Source: Tricholoma matsutake
Taxonomy: Eukaryota; Basidiomycota; Agaricomycetes; Agaricales; Tricholomataceae
DNA: 64,000 bases
Assembly (NCBI GenBank): GCA_026075535.2
Contig: AP026539.1
Span: forward strand, 7,874,001-7,938,000
Direction of reading: 5' to 3'
Below, piece by piece: positions 19,893 through 30,438 of this stretch. Both the position numbers and the translations under genes were made by a program. Position 1 is the first letter of the stretch. The number at the start of each line of letters is the position of its first letter. Under the pieces are notes generated by a model that ran no database searches, was not told the origin of the DNA, and was given only the letters and a program-made list of their open reading frames with translations.

Positions 19893-20490
19893 TTTTTTTT
19901 TTTGGGTCAAAAGTTTATAACGTGGCGCCCGATCGCAGTCCGCGGTAGAGACATACAAACGAAGTACACTACGCCTAGCCTAAGTCCTCCTCCTGCTAAT
20001 CTTCGCACCAACCACCTGGATAGCTGCGATGACTACTAAGGGGGCCCCCTTTATCGAGTAAACGGACTTGCCAGTGGTGGCGTACCGACAACCCGAGCTT
20101 GACGATGTCGTGTTCCCCGAATCCCTACAGGTATGAGTGCAAGATTTAGGGGAAACTGCTGCCCCGACGTGAGCCTCTCAGCTTGGAAAGGAGAGCGTAG
20201 TCGACTGGTATCGTCGCAACGCATAACCGACAAAGGATCTGAGAGCGCTCAGGCGCCTCCCCGAACCGGTACCTAGTTTCGTGTCCCCCCTCCCTCACAG
20301 TCGCTCCTGAACACGGGTGGGCCCCCTTTATGAGGGTTAACGGACTCGTCTGGCGCCCTACGGCCACCCCGACATACCGATAACACTAGCCAGAACCAGA
20401 CGAGGGTCATACGCCCTGCACGCACAACCTATCCTGGATCCCACGCAAGTGAGTTGAACAATCCTAGTGCTGGATTGTTGTCCATGAATT
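19893..20490 (-). mobile_element. LINE-A 3' end L7 (3' UTR plus last ~18 codons)
   Basis: Poly(T) from 19893, the LINE-A terminal tail, the 3' UTR and the last codons of ORF2, cut at CCATGAATT by the poly(T) of NA2 copy 2. Its cut end shares 17 bases (one mismatch) with the start of L3 at 14695. Confidence 0.85.
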
Positions 20491-22745
20491 TTTTTTTTTT
20501 TTTTTTTTTTGGGTCAACAATTTATAACGTGGGGCTCGATCGCAGTCCGCGGAGCAGGATACAAACTTGGGTACTACTGTAACTACGCTTCCCCTCCCCC
20601 ATATCCTACCCAGGTCCTTGTTTTAGCCACTTTAGGCGGGCAGTGCCACAGACGTTGGCCTCTCAGCCAGGAAAGGCAATAATCTGGAGGGGGAGCCCCC
20701 CCTCCCGAAGCTAGCCATTAACTCGTCCACCAGTGCAGAACGGTCCCCCAGCCACATATCCAACCGAAGTCAGATCAGGCGCGGCTGTGTTAATTCACTG
20801 TAAATCCCCCCTTGCAGGAGGAATAACCGTCTGCATGCTCCTGGCCAGCGAGGATTGACCACCCCAGACGAATGAGGTGGACCATCACCGCGCTCCCGCA
20901 CGAGTGACAGAGATGTGGTAGCTGGTTGTTCACCTGGTTATTCACCGGAACTACCGTGAATAGGGGGCCAAAGCCCCCTTCGAGTAGATGCCGTCGAGGG
21001 CATACGCTCGGTAACAACGTCCCCCCCGCAGCGGGGAGAAGGTAGAGGGAAGCGACAAACTGTCACTATCCCGATATCGGCCACCAACTAATTGGTGGGA
21101 GTAGATGTGGGGGGGCGACGCCCCCCTTTCAGTAGCGGCGCTGCTGTGCTCGAGGACCTCGAGGACGGCAGCGTCGTGATGAGGACGAGGGTTCCCCATG
21201 ATGGAGCTCTGCATGAGCTGCCTGCCTAGCCGCGTAGGAAGCCCTGAAGGCTGCCGGTGACGTGAGGTCGAGAGGCAATCCGGCAGCTGCTAGTTCTGCC
21301 GACATTGGCTCAGACAATCGCCAGGTGGTCGTGAATAGTTCCCAGGCCATCTGATGCCATGCGTTCCTCTCAATGAGCGGAACGGCGGATACTCGGACGG
21401 TACCGACGAAAATCGTCATAGCCTCCAGTAAATGTAGAAAGCCATGAGAGGTGGACATTATGTCCACCCTCTCATCTCTCGACAACGGAGGCTCATCCTC
21501 CACCAACTCTGGGATGGCGGATGAATCCGGTGATGTGGGGAGGGGCGGTGCAGATTGCTCCTGCTGCCCCTCCGGATAGAGGAGCTCGGCGATGCCGAGC
21601 TCTTGATTGTTGTTGGCCTCGAGCCCAAGCTCGAGAGCCAGATCATGCACCTCATCGGCTATCACTTGTGATGCCAAGAAGCGGTTTATGGTCTCTTGCG
21701 AGGCTAGCTCAGTGAGACCCGGAATGAATTCGACGTCTCCGCCAGTGGCAGAGCCGTCATCGTCGTCTGGCAGGTCGGAGGAGTCATCCTCCACCCAAAG
21801 ATTGTGGAACTGGTTAGCCACATCAGAGTCCCATCCGCTCAGGGAGACGTGTCCGAACTCTGGGAGGTAGTTGTCGTCGAAGTCTGCAAAGTCGGCGTTT
21901 GTGTATAGGAGGGGGTCGCCAAGAGCCGCCTGGTGTCGAGTTCGCGCTCTACGGTTTGTAGAGGGCATTGAGGATGATTTAGCACAAGTAGATGACGGTA
22001 GAAGTCAAGATACGTAGCGTGATAACGATAACAGACGGTCCCTTATCTCAATTCCGGGTTCACCCGACACAGCCTCCAGACGCTCCGAGGGGGCAGACAG
22101 GCCGCAAATCCTGCTGCAGATTGGGAGGGGCAATTGAACCCGGTTCCGAACACCTCGAGGGTGTGAGTGCCAGAGGTGAAGAGTCGGTGGTAAGTAGCGG
22201 CCACCAGAGCGTTGACCTAGCCACCAGGGGGCACCATCGCCCGGCCCCTTTTAATGATGGTGTATTCCAATGGGTAGTCAGTATAGCAGGTCTCTAGATG
22301 TAGAAACTCACGCAGCATGGAGGTAGGAAGCCTCCCAGACGACCCACAATCCAGTGAAAATGTCCCTCCTCCTGAACCAGACCTCCCCCAGCTAAACGAA
22401 TGCGACGACTTGGGCGAGCGTTGAAGTAGGCATCCCACACCCACTCTAAGCCCCCATAGGGGGCCAGACTACTCTTTCATTGCCAACACTCACCTAACCA
22501 GGATCCTCGAAGCCCAGGAGAACGAGACGAATAGCAGACACTGTCAAAAACAGTGACCGGGGCATCCACAGAGATCGGATGGACGGATCTCTTAGCAAAT
22601 CAGGGCAGGCCTGGAGACGCCGAGAGCGTTCGTGATGAAGAAATCCGATCGAAAATCGGACCAAAATTGAAGTGTCGACGTCGCGTGCAACGTTGAGCAG
22701 AGGTGTTTACCACTATTTATGGTGGTTGTAACAAGTCAAGGAGCG
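20491..22745 (-). mobile_element. NA2 retroposon, full length (copy 2)
   Basis: Poly(T) from about 20489-20510, shared tail, ORF 21129-21968, 5' end at 22745 (CGCTCCTTGACTTGTTAC on the minus strand). 2.26 kb. Left flank ends ATGAATT in minus LINE-A, right flank reads ACGTGAATTC in plus LINE-A; the TGAATT match is only 6 bp and both sides naturally contain GAATTC, so it is weak as a target duplication. Confidence 0.9.
21129..21968 (-). CDS. NA2-encoded protein of unknown function, 279 aa
   Basis: Intact sister of the ORF at 3051-3893, starting MPSTNRRARTRHQ at 21966-21968. Same order of parts: basic start, Asp-rich acidic region (SSDLPDDDDG), ELGIAELLYPEG, Pro/Ser linker, IPELVEDEPPLS, the conserved AWELFTTTWRLSE domain and an Arg-rich tail (RRCRPRGPRAQQRRY). 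One codon shorter than copy 1 through an in-frame indel near the C-terminus, as expected if the frame is conserved. Confidence 0.78.
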   Translation of the reverse strand: MPSTNRRARTRHQAALGDPLLYTNADFADFDDNYLPEFGHVSLSGWDSDVANQFHNLWVEDDSSDLPDDDDGSATGGDVEFIPGLTELASQETINRFLASQVIADEVHDLALELGLEANNNQELGIAELLYPEGQQEQSAPPLPTSPDSSAIPELVEDEPPLSRDERVDIMSTSHGFLHLLEAMTIFVGTVRVSAVPLIERNAWHQMAWELFTTTWRLSEPMSAELAAAGLPLDLTSPAAFRASYAARQAAHAELHHGEPSSSSRRCRPRGPRAQQRRY

Positions 22746-22747
22746 AC

Positions 22748-23244
22748 GTGAATTCGACCCCTTCGGGGAAGAAAACACACCTGGAAACAGAGTGAAGGAC
22801 TTATTCCCCACTCGTTTCTCCTCTCATCGCCTCACCTCTAAGGAGGATGGAGCGAGGAATTCTTACAGGAGTGACCTCGATAAGGCCTGGGCTTCTGCCC
22901 AGGTTGAGGATGACACTCTCGTCGTCGCAGTGGACGCTTCGGTGCCCACAGATGCCAAATTTCAAGCTGTCGCCTGCACTCTTGTCTTCGGACAGGGAGA
23001 GCAGGTAGATCGCGTTGTCTCAGCCTCTGGGAGGAGAACCCCCCCAGAAGTCGAACTCTTCGCTCTCCAACTAGGCGTATCCGCTGCGTGCAGCAGAGGA
23101 TGCAAAAAGTTGGTGATTTTCTCAGATTCCACCATGGGCATTGAGTCCCTTATCGATCCAAAACCACGCTCTGGGCAAATCTTCGCCCTGGATGCTTGTC
23201 GCTCCCTCCGTCCCTGGCTTGCCGGAGACGAAGAGAGAACCGTT
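22748..23244 (+). pseudogene. LINE-A ORF2 RNase H part (L8, upstream of NA3)
   Basis: Residues ~944 to ~1108: the whole RNase H N-terminal half with VAVDAS, PPEVELF and FSDST, open throughout. Continues after NA3 at 25111. No start codon; it is a truncated pseudogene. Confidence 0.88.
23231..23244. repeat. Target-site duplication of NA3 copy 1
   Basis: AAGAGAGAACCGTT, repeated at 25111-25124 after the NA3 poly(A) (the first As may belong to the tail). Two extra bases (CA) precede the NA3 5' end. Confidence 0.93.
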
Positions 23245-23246
23245 CA

Positions 23247-25110
23247 CGCTCCTTGACTTGTTACAACCACCATAAATAGTGGTAAACACCTCTGCTCAAC
23301 GTTGCACGTGACGTCGACACTTCAATTTTTGTCCGATTTTCGAACGGATTTCACCATCACGAACGCTCTCGGCGTCTCCAGGCTTGCCCTGATTTGCTAA
23401 GAGATCCGTCCATCCGATCTCCGGGGATGTCTCGGTCATTGTTTCCAACAGTGACTGCTATCTGTCTTGTTCCCCTTGGCTTCGAGGATCCTGGCTAGGT
23501 GAGTGATGTCTATGAAAGAGTAGTCTGGGTCCCTATGGGGGCTTAGAGCGGGTGTGGGATGCCTGCTTCAATGCTCGCCCAAGTAGAAGTGCTTGTTTAG
23601 CTGGGGGAGGTCTGGCTTAGGGGGAAGGACGTTCTTACTGGACTGCTGGCCGTCTGGGAGGCTCCCAGCCTCCATGCTCTGTGAGTTTCTATTACTACAG
23701 ACATGCTATACTGACTACCCGTTGGAATACACCATCGTTAAAAGGGGCCGGGCGATGGTGCCCCCTGACAGCTAGGTCGACGCTCTGGTGGCCGCTACTC
23801 ACCACCAACTCTCTACCTCCGGTGCTCACTCTTTTAGGGTGTTATGACCCGGGTTCAATCTTCTCCCACCAGGCAACAGGATGTGCGGCCTGTTCGCCCC
23901 CTCGGAGCGTTTGGAGGCTGTATCGGGTGGACCTGGAACTGAGATAAGGGGCCATCTGTTATCGACCTTACGCTACGTATTTTGACTGTTATCGTCATTT
24001 ACCTGTGCTAACTCACTCTCAATGCCCAAACGGCTGAACAGAGACCAAACCACACGCTGGGGCCTTCACGACCCCACCTTGATTACGGGTGACATCGTTG
24101 GTGATGATGCCCAAGACTACGACACCCAGTTCTCACAGAACGAACTGGAGGTAGCAGCTGCCCTAGGCAGTTTGAGATCTGTGGGCTGGGGAGGACCTCC
24201 CCGACCCTGACGACTACGTGGACTCTCTTGCTAGGCAGGAGGCCCTCGCTTACACTGCACGCTGCGTATTTCGATCACTAGCATCATATACCAGTACTAA
24301 CTTGCTCCTGATGCCCAAGCGGACAACCAGAGACGATTGTTCCAATGATCCTACGCCTCCGGCAGCTGTTCCAGCTTCCTGTGTGGCGATGCCAACAGCT
24401 CTAGCAGAGCTCCAATCTGGGGAACCCTCGTTCCCAGTACAGTGCCGTCATCATCACAGATGGCCATGCTGCTACTTGTGTGGGGGATTCCGCTCCACAC
24501 CCATCACCGCCAGTCCGCTGGCTGCTGTCGGGTTGGTGACAAATGTCGCTACCCTTTACGTTCTCCCCGCTGCAGGGGGGAAATTGCTATCGAGTGCATG
24601 TGCTGGCAGTGCATTTGCTCGAGGGGGGCTTTGGCCCCCTGCTTACGGCGGTTCCGGTGAATAACCAGGTGAACAACCAGCTGCCACATTACTGTTACTC
24701 GTGCATGACACGGTGATGGTCCACCTCGTTCGTCCGGGGTGGTCAATCCTCGTTGGCTGGGAGTATGCGGACAGTTATTCCTCCCGCAAGGGGGGATTTA
24801 CGGTGAATTGACACCACTGCGCCTGATCTGACTTCGGTTGGATATGTGGCCAGGGGACCGCTTCGCACCAGCTGACGATCTAATGGCTAGCTTCGGGAGG
24901 GGGTCCCCCCCTCCAGATTATTGCCTTTCCTGGCTGAGAGGCCAACGTCTGTGGCACTGCCCGCCTAAAGTGGCTAAAACGAGGACCTGGGTAGGATATG
25001 GGTGAGGGGAAGCGTAGTTATAGTAGTACCCAAGTTTGTATCCTGCTCCGCGGACTGCGATCGAGCCCTGCGTTATAAATTGTTGACCCAAAAAAAAAAA
25101 AAAAAAAAAA
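23247..25110 (+). mobile_element. NA3 retroposon, full length (copy 1)
   Basis: Starts CGCTCCTTGACTTGTTAC and ends with the shared tail and poly(A) 25090-25110. Only 1.86 kb because the ORF region is rearranged (see next entry). Flanked by the GAGAGAACCGTT duplication within ORF2 of L8. The NA3 form also occurs at 34325-38432 with the same internal rearrangement, so it spread after the ORF broke. Confidence 0.93.
24022..24460 (+). pseudogene. NA3 rearranged ORF with duplicated start region
   Basis: Begins like NA1 (MPKRLNRDQTTRWGL) and runs ~60 codons, then a frameshift (lost bases in the GCAGTTTGAGATC region) ends it at 24208-24210. At about 24252 the sequence jumps back to a second copy of the leader/ORF start: ACGCTGCGTATTTCGATCAC and then a second ATGCCCAAGCGG at 24331, followed after ~12 codons by the ORF's C-terminal part (LQSGEPSFP). 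The central conserved domain is gone. This looks like template switching during reverse transcription. No functional protein is expected. Confidence 0.82.
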
Positions 25111-25669
25111 AGAGAGAACCGTTACATTCTGGCATGTCCCCTCGAAATTCGAGTGGAACGTGCATAAGATGGCTCATGATGTAGCTACATCTACCAAGAT
25201 CTCTGTGGGCAGACACCCGCGGACGTCTTTAGACTACCTTAAAAATCAGGTCGAAAAGGCCGTTTGTAAGGATTGGCACACCCGGTTCGCAGATCCGGCG
25301 TATCGTGGTCGGCACTTCTACCAACTCAAAGGAGTAGGTGGAAAACCGGTATTACCCTCGACTCACAAAGGTGGGCCTTGGCTGAAAGTAATGGGAAACA
25401 ACACTACGTTGACTTCTCGTTCAACTCGTATGATCACTGGCCATGCTCCTATAGGGGAGTATCGTCAACGTCTATCCCTTGACGGGGAATACCAATGCTG
25501 GTGCCTTGGTCCTGACATACAAACTCGGGACCATCTGCTGCACGTCTGCCCCAGGGTGGATCGCAAAGAAACTCGTGCGAGCCCAGACTCTGTCGAAGGC
25601 TTCCATGAATTCATGGACAACAATCCTGCACTAGGATCATTCAACTCACTTGTGTGGGATCCAGGATAG
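25111..25669 (+). pseudogene. LINE-A ORF2 C-terminus (L8, downstream of NA3)
   Basis: Residues ~1104-1288 in one open frame to the stop at 25667-25669: end of RNase H (KMAHD) and the C-terminal CWC...HLLHVC finger. Followed by the full LINE-A 3' UTR (25670-26194), which contains the palindromic AAGGGGGCCCCCTT (about 26047-26060). Confidence 0.9.
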
Positions 25670-26211
25670 GTTGTGCGCGCAGGGCGTATGACCCTCGTCT
25701 GGTTCTGGCTAGTGTTATCGGTAGGTCAGGGTGGCCGTGGGGCACCAGACGAGTCCGTTAACCCTCATAAAGGGGGCCCACCCGTGTTCAGGAGCGACTG
25801 TCAGGGAGGGGGGACACGAAACTAGATACCGGTTCGGGGAGGCGCCTGAGCGCTTTCAGATCCTCTGTCGGTTATGCGTTGCGTCAACTCCAGTCGACTA
25901 CGCTCTCCTTTCCGAGCTGAGAGGCTCACGTCGGGGCGGCAGTATCCCCTAAATCTTGCACTCATACCCATAGGGATTCGGGGAACACGACATCGTCAAG
26001 CTCGGGTTGTCGGTACGCCACCACTGGCAAGTCCGTTTACTCGATAAAGGGGGCCCCCTTAGTGGTCATCGCAGCTATCCAGGTGGTTGGTGCGAAGATT
26101 AGCAGGAGGAGGACTTGGGCTGGGCGTAGTGTACTCTGTTTGTATGTCTCTACCGCGGACTGCGATCGGGCGCCGCGTTATAAACTTGTGACCCAAAAAA
26201 AAAAAAAAAAA

Positions 26212-26991
26212 GGTAATCTAAGGACGTCCACGGGTGTCTGCCCATGGAGATCTTGGTAGATGTAGCTACATCGTGAGCCATCTTGTGTACGTTCCACTCG
26301 AACTTCAAGGGGACATGCCAGAATGTAACGTTCCTCTCCTCGTCTCCAGCTAGCCAGGGACGAAGGGAGCGACAGGCATCCAGGGCGAAGATTTGCCCAG
26401 ACCGTGGTTTTGGATCGATTAGGGACTCAATGCCCGTAGTAGAGTCCGAAAAGATCACCAACTTCTTGCATCCTCTGCTGCACGCAGCCGAGACGCCTAG
26501 TTGGAGAGCGAAAAGTTCGACTTCCGGGGGGGTTCTCCTCCCAGAGGCTGAGACAACGCGATCCACCTGTTCTCCCTGTCTGAAGACAAGAGCGCAGGCG
26601 ACAGCTTGAAATTTTGCATCGGTGGGCACCGAAGCGTCCACTGCAACGACGAGAGTGTCATCCTCAACCTGGGCAGAAGCCCAGGCCTTATCGAGGTCAC
26701 TCCTGTAAGAATTCCTCGCTCCATCCTCCTTAGAGGTGAGGCGGTGAGAGGAGAAGCGGGTGGGGAACAAATCCTTCACTCTGTTTCCAGGTGTGTTTTC
26801 TTCCCCAAAGGGGTCGAATTCATCGCCTGGTATGAGGGCCAGGGCTGCAGCCGAAGCGACAGATGGGCCTTGCAAGTTAAGTGTGTCAAGTACATTCCCT
26901 CCCCAGAGTTCTAGCTCGTGAGAGTGGGTAGTACCGACGTGATTAGGCCCTAGGATCGCTCTTAGGGGGTGTGATGGAACCAATAGGGGGG
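26212..26991 (-). mobile_element. LINE-A fragment L9 (ORF2 residues ~880-1140)
   Basis: Minus-strand piece spanning the end of the RT region and RNase H (VAVDAS, PPEVELF, FSDST), open throughout but truncated at both ends. Left side abuts the poly(A) of L8, right side abuts the Ty3 relic at 26992. No target duplication seen. Confidence 0.88.
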
Positions 26992-27524
26992 TCCACTCCT
27001 TACTCCCTCATCTTCATGAGTTTGAAGATGTGTTCTCCAAGGAGTCATTCGACTCTCTTCCTGCGCGTAAGCCATGGGATCACGCAATCGAACTCACCCC
27101 TGGCGCAACCCCTTCATCCTGCAAGGTCTATCCTCTCTCTCCAGAGGAACAATGGCAGCTTGACCAGTTCATCGACGAGCACCTGGCCTCTGGACATATT
27201 TGACCATCGAAGTCACCCATGGCCTCTCCCTTTTTCTTTGTCAAGAAGAAGGATGGCTCACTTCGACCGGTTCAAGACTACAGAAGACTCAACAACATCA
27301 CGGTCAAAAATCGCTACCCACTACCCCTCATCTCCGAACTCGTAAACCAGCTCCGTGGAGCCCGATACTTCACCAAGCTCGATGTCCGTTGGGGCTATAA
27401 TAATGTGAGGATAAAGGAGGGAGATGAGTGGAAGGCAGCCTTTCGTACCAACCGTGGTCTTTTTGAACTGCTTGTCATGTTCTTTGGCCTTACTAATAGC
27501 CCTGCCACCTTTCAGACCATCGTC
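26992..27524 (+). pseudogene. Ty3-type LTR retrotransposon RT relic
   Basis: Reads in one frame as the start of a Ty3 reverse transcriptase: HEFEDVF, the LPxRKPWDHAI block, [56 protein letters not shown] and [11 protein letters not shown]. The usual YDDIL active site lies beyond the break. One TGA (27201-27203) sits where the family has an arginine (GHIRPSK). No LTRs, integrase or protease are nearby. It is cut on the left by LINE-A and on the right by the NA1 5' end at 27526. Only trace of another element class in the window. Confidence 0.92.
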
Positions 27525-27703
27525 AGCTCCTTGACTTGTTACAACCACCATAAACAGTGGTAAACACTCCTGCTCGATGTTGGTAGCAACGTCGAGACTC
27601 CAATTTCTGTCCGATTTTCGATCGGATTTCACCATCACGAACGCTCTCGGCGTCTCCAGGCCTACCCTGATTTTCTAAGAGATCCGTCCATCCGATCTCC
27701 GTG

Positions 27704-27716
27704 GATGCCCCAGTCA
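27704..27716. repeat. Target-site duplication of the NA(-) inside NA1 copy 2
   Basis: GATGCCCCAGTCA here and GATGCCCCGGTCA at 28418-28430 (one mismatch). It lies exactly in the 5' UTR hairpin region of NA1. Confidence 0.88.
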
Positions 27717-28417
27717 TTTTTTTTTTTTTTTTTTTTGGGTCAAAAATTTATAACGCGGGGCTCGAACGCAGTCTGCGGAGCGGGGTACAAACTTGGGTAC
27801 TACTCTATCTACGCGTTCCCCTCGCCCATCTCCCACCCAGGTCCCCGTTTTAGCCACTTTAGGCGGGCAGTGCCACAGACGTTGGCCTCTCAGCCAGGAA
27901 AGGCAATAATCCGGAGGGGGAGCCCCCCCTCCCGAAGCTAGCCATTAGGTCGTCAGCTAGTGCGGAACGGTCCCCCAGCCACATATCCAACCAAGGTCAG
28001 ATCAGGCGTGGCCGTGTTAATTCACTGTAAATCCCCCCTTGCGGGAGGAATAACCGTCCGCATGTTCCCAGCCAACGAGGGTTGACCACCCCAGGCGAAT
28101 GAGGTGGACCATCACTGTGCCTGCGCACGAGTGACGAAAATGAGGTAGCTGGTTATTCACCTGGTTACTCACCGGAACTACCGTAGGCAGGGGGCCAAGG
28201 CCCCCCTCGAGCAAGTGCCAACACACGCACGCGCTCGATGACAACGTCCCCCCCGCAGCGGGGAGAAGGTGTAGGGTAACGGCTAAGCGTCATTGTCCCG
28301 ATAACGGCCACCACTCCTGTGGTGGGCGTATATGTGGAGGGGTGGTTCCCCTTTTTTAATAGCGACGCTGCTGTGCTCGAGGACCTCGAGGACGACGGCG
28401 ACGTGCTGGGGACGAGG
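27717..28417 (-). mobile_element. NA(-) 5'-truncated insertion of a divergent subfamily
   Basis: Poly(T) 27717-27736, shared tail, 3' UTR and the last few codons of an NA ORF (C-terminal RRY-type end as in NA2), truncated at 28417. 0.7 kb. Its 3' UTR hairpin arms CCACCAC/GTGGTGG differ from NA1 and NA2, so this may be a fourth subfamily. Clear target duplication in NA1 copy 2. Confidence 0.85.
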
Positions 28418-29013
28418 GATGCCCCGGTCATTGTTTTTGACAATGGCTGCTATTCGTCTCGTTCTCCTGGGCTTCGAGGATCCTGACTAGGTGAGTGTTG
28501 TCTATGAAAGAGTAGTCTAGGTCCCTCTGGGGGCTTAGAGTGGGTGTGGGATGCCTGCTTCAACGCTCGCCCAAGTCGTCACACTCGTCTAGGTGGGGGA
28601 GGTCTGGCTTAGGGAGGAGGGACATTATCACTGGACTGCTGGTCGTCTGGGAGGCTTCCAGCCTCCATGCTCTGTGAGTTTCTACTACTAGAGACATGCT
28701 ACACTGACTACCCGCTGGAATACACCATCGTTAAAAGGGGCCGGGCGATGGTGCCCCCTAGCTGCTAGGCCTACACCTCGGTGGCCGCTTCTCACCACTA
28801 TCCCTCTACCTCCGGTGCTCACTCCTCTGGGGTGTTATGACCCGGGTTCAATCTTCTCCCACCGGGCTACAGGATGTGCGGCCTGTTCCCCCCTCGGAGC
28901 ATTCGGAGGCAGTATCGGGTGGACCTGGAATAGAGATAAGGGATCACCCATTATCGAGGGCACACTACGTATTTTGACTTTTACCATCATCTACAAGCAT
29001 TAACTTCCTCTCA

Positions 29014-29823
29014 ATGCCTAAACGGCGAACTAGAGACCAAACACCACGTTGGGGTCTACACAACCCCTCCCTGATTACGGGCGACATCTATGACGATGGC
29101 GTCCAAGACTACGACACTCGGTACGATCACGACGATCCGGGTGTAGCTACTGCCCTACGGGCAGTTAGAGATCTATGGGCTGGAGAGGACCTCTCTGACC
29201 CTGAGGATGACGAGGACTCTCTTGCTATGCAAGAGGCCCTCAATTACACCGAGAGCAGCCCCAAGCTGGCCTCGAGGCAAACGATAGACCGTGTGCTGTG
29301 GGCACAGGACGTCCATGTCGCACATAAACGATGGACTCGCAGTCTCGAACGCGAGGACATGTACACTCAGGAGCTCGGCATTGCTGAGCTCTTCTATCCG
29401 GAGGCATCCCCTGCCCCGTTACCGCCTTTGCCCCCCATCCCTGAGCTGGTGGAGGACGAAGCGCCGTTATCTGTGAATGAGAGGCTGGAAATCGAAGCCA
29501 CCTCTCATGCCATGCTACACCAACTCAATGCGATGACCATGTTCATTGGTACCGTCCATACATCCGCCGTTCCCCCTGCAGAGAGGAACGCATGGCGCCA
29601 AATGGCCTGGGAGTTATTCATGACCACCTGGCGACTGTCTGAGACGATGTCGGCGGAACTAGCAGCCGTTCCGACACCTCTCGACCTCACGTCTCCGGCA
29701 GCCTTCCGGGCTTCCTACGCGGCAGTGCACACCGCTCAATCAGAGCCTCAATCTGGGGAACCCTCGTCCCCAGCACGGCGCCGTTGTCCTCGAGGTCCTC
29801 GTGGACAGCAGCGCCGCAACTAG
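29014..29823 (+). CDS. NA1-encoded protein of unknown function, 269 aa (copy 2)
   Basis: Intact and the same length as the ORF at 10645-11454, with only scattered substitutions (for example LHNPSLITGD near residue 20, ALNYTESS, FMTTWRLSE). All parts are present: basic start, DLSDPEDDEDS acidic region, ELGIAELFYPEA, Pro-rich linker, IPELVEDEAPLS, conserved domain, Arg-rich tail. ATG follows CTTCCTCTCA. Confidence 0.8.
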   Translation: MPKRRTRDQTPRWGLHNPSLITGDIYDDGVQDYDTRYDHDDPGVATALRAVRDLWAGEDLSDPEDDEDSLAMQEALNYTESSPKLASRQTIDRVLWAQDVHVAHKRWTRSLEREDMYTQELGIAELFYPEASPAPLPPLPPIPELVEDEAPLSVNERLEIEATSHAMLHQLNAMTMFIGTVHTSAVPPAERNAWRQMAWELFMTTWRLSETMSAELAAVPTPLDLTSPAAFRASYAAVHTAQSEPQSGEPSSPARRRCPRGPRGQQRRN

Positions 29824-30438
29824 TACAGGGGGCTATCCCCCTCTACGTTCACGGCCACCAAGTAACTGGTGGCCACTATCGGGATGGTGACATGGTGTCA
29901 CCTCCCTATACCTTCCCCCCACTGCGGGGGGGACGATGTCATCGAGTGCATGCACATGGGTGCATTTGCTCGAGGGGGGTCTCGGCCCCCTACTTACGGC
30001 GGTCACGGTGAATAACCAGGTGAACAACCACCCGCCTTGTTACTGTCACTTGTGCACAACACGGTGATGGTCCACCTCATTCGTCTGGGGTGGTCAATCC
30101 TTGTTGGCTGGAAAAATGCAGACGGTTATTCCTCCCGCAAGGGGGGATTTACGGTGAATTAACACTGCTGCACCTGGTCTGGCCTCGGTCGGACATGTGG
30201 CTGGGGGACCGTTTGCTCCAGGGGGCGATCTAATGGCTAACTTCAGGAGGGGGGGGCGCCCCCTCCAGATTATTGCCTTTCCTGGCTGAGAGGCCAACGT
30301 CTGTGGCACTCATCGCTTCTTGTCTTGTTACCGCGATGTGCACAGCCACCAAAAACTTCGTCGACACCATTTTCCTCTTTTGTGGCTCCATCCATCAACG
30401 ATCCCAGCGATCCGGTTTATATAGCGTCTTACCAACGC

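Larger units (their letters stand above)
22746..26211 (+). mobile_element. LINE-A L8, 5'-truncated, split by NA3
   Basis: Plus-strand copy from ORF2 residue ~944 (EFDPFGEEN) to a poly(A) at 26195-26211. Interrupted by NA3 23247-25110 with a target duplication. Four bases (ACGT) lie between NA2 copy 2 and recognisable LINE-A sequence. Right flank is the minus LINE-A fragment L9. Confidence 0.9.
27526..30310 (+). mobile_element. NA1 retroposon (copy 2), split by NA(-), 3' end cut
   Basis: 5' end GCTCCTTGACTTGTTAC at 27526 inside the Ty3 relic; first 191 bp, then an NA(-) insertion (27717-28417), then the remainder from 28418 through the ORF (29014-29823) and most of the 3' UTR. It stops at CTGTGGCACT (30310), where LINE-A L10 starts, so the last ~150 bp and poly(A) are not here. 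I could not find the continuation in the window. Confidence 0.9.

Noticed and set aside
20489..22760. TGAATT as the target duplication of NA2 copy 2
   Set aside because: Only 6 bp, and both flanks contain GAATTC in the LINE-A consensus, so chance or a microhomology joint explains it equally well.
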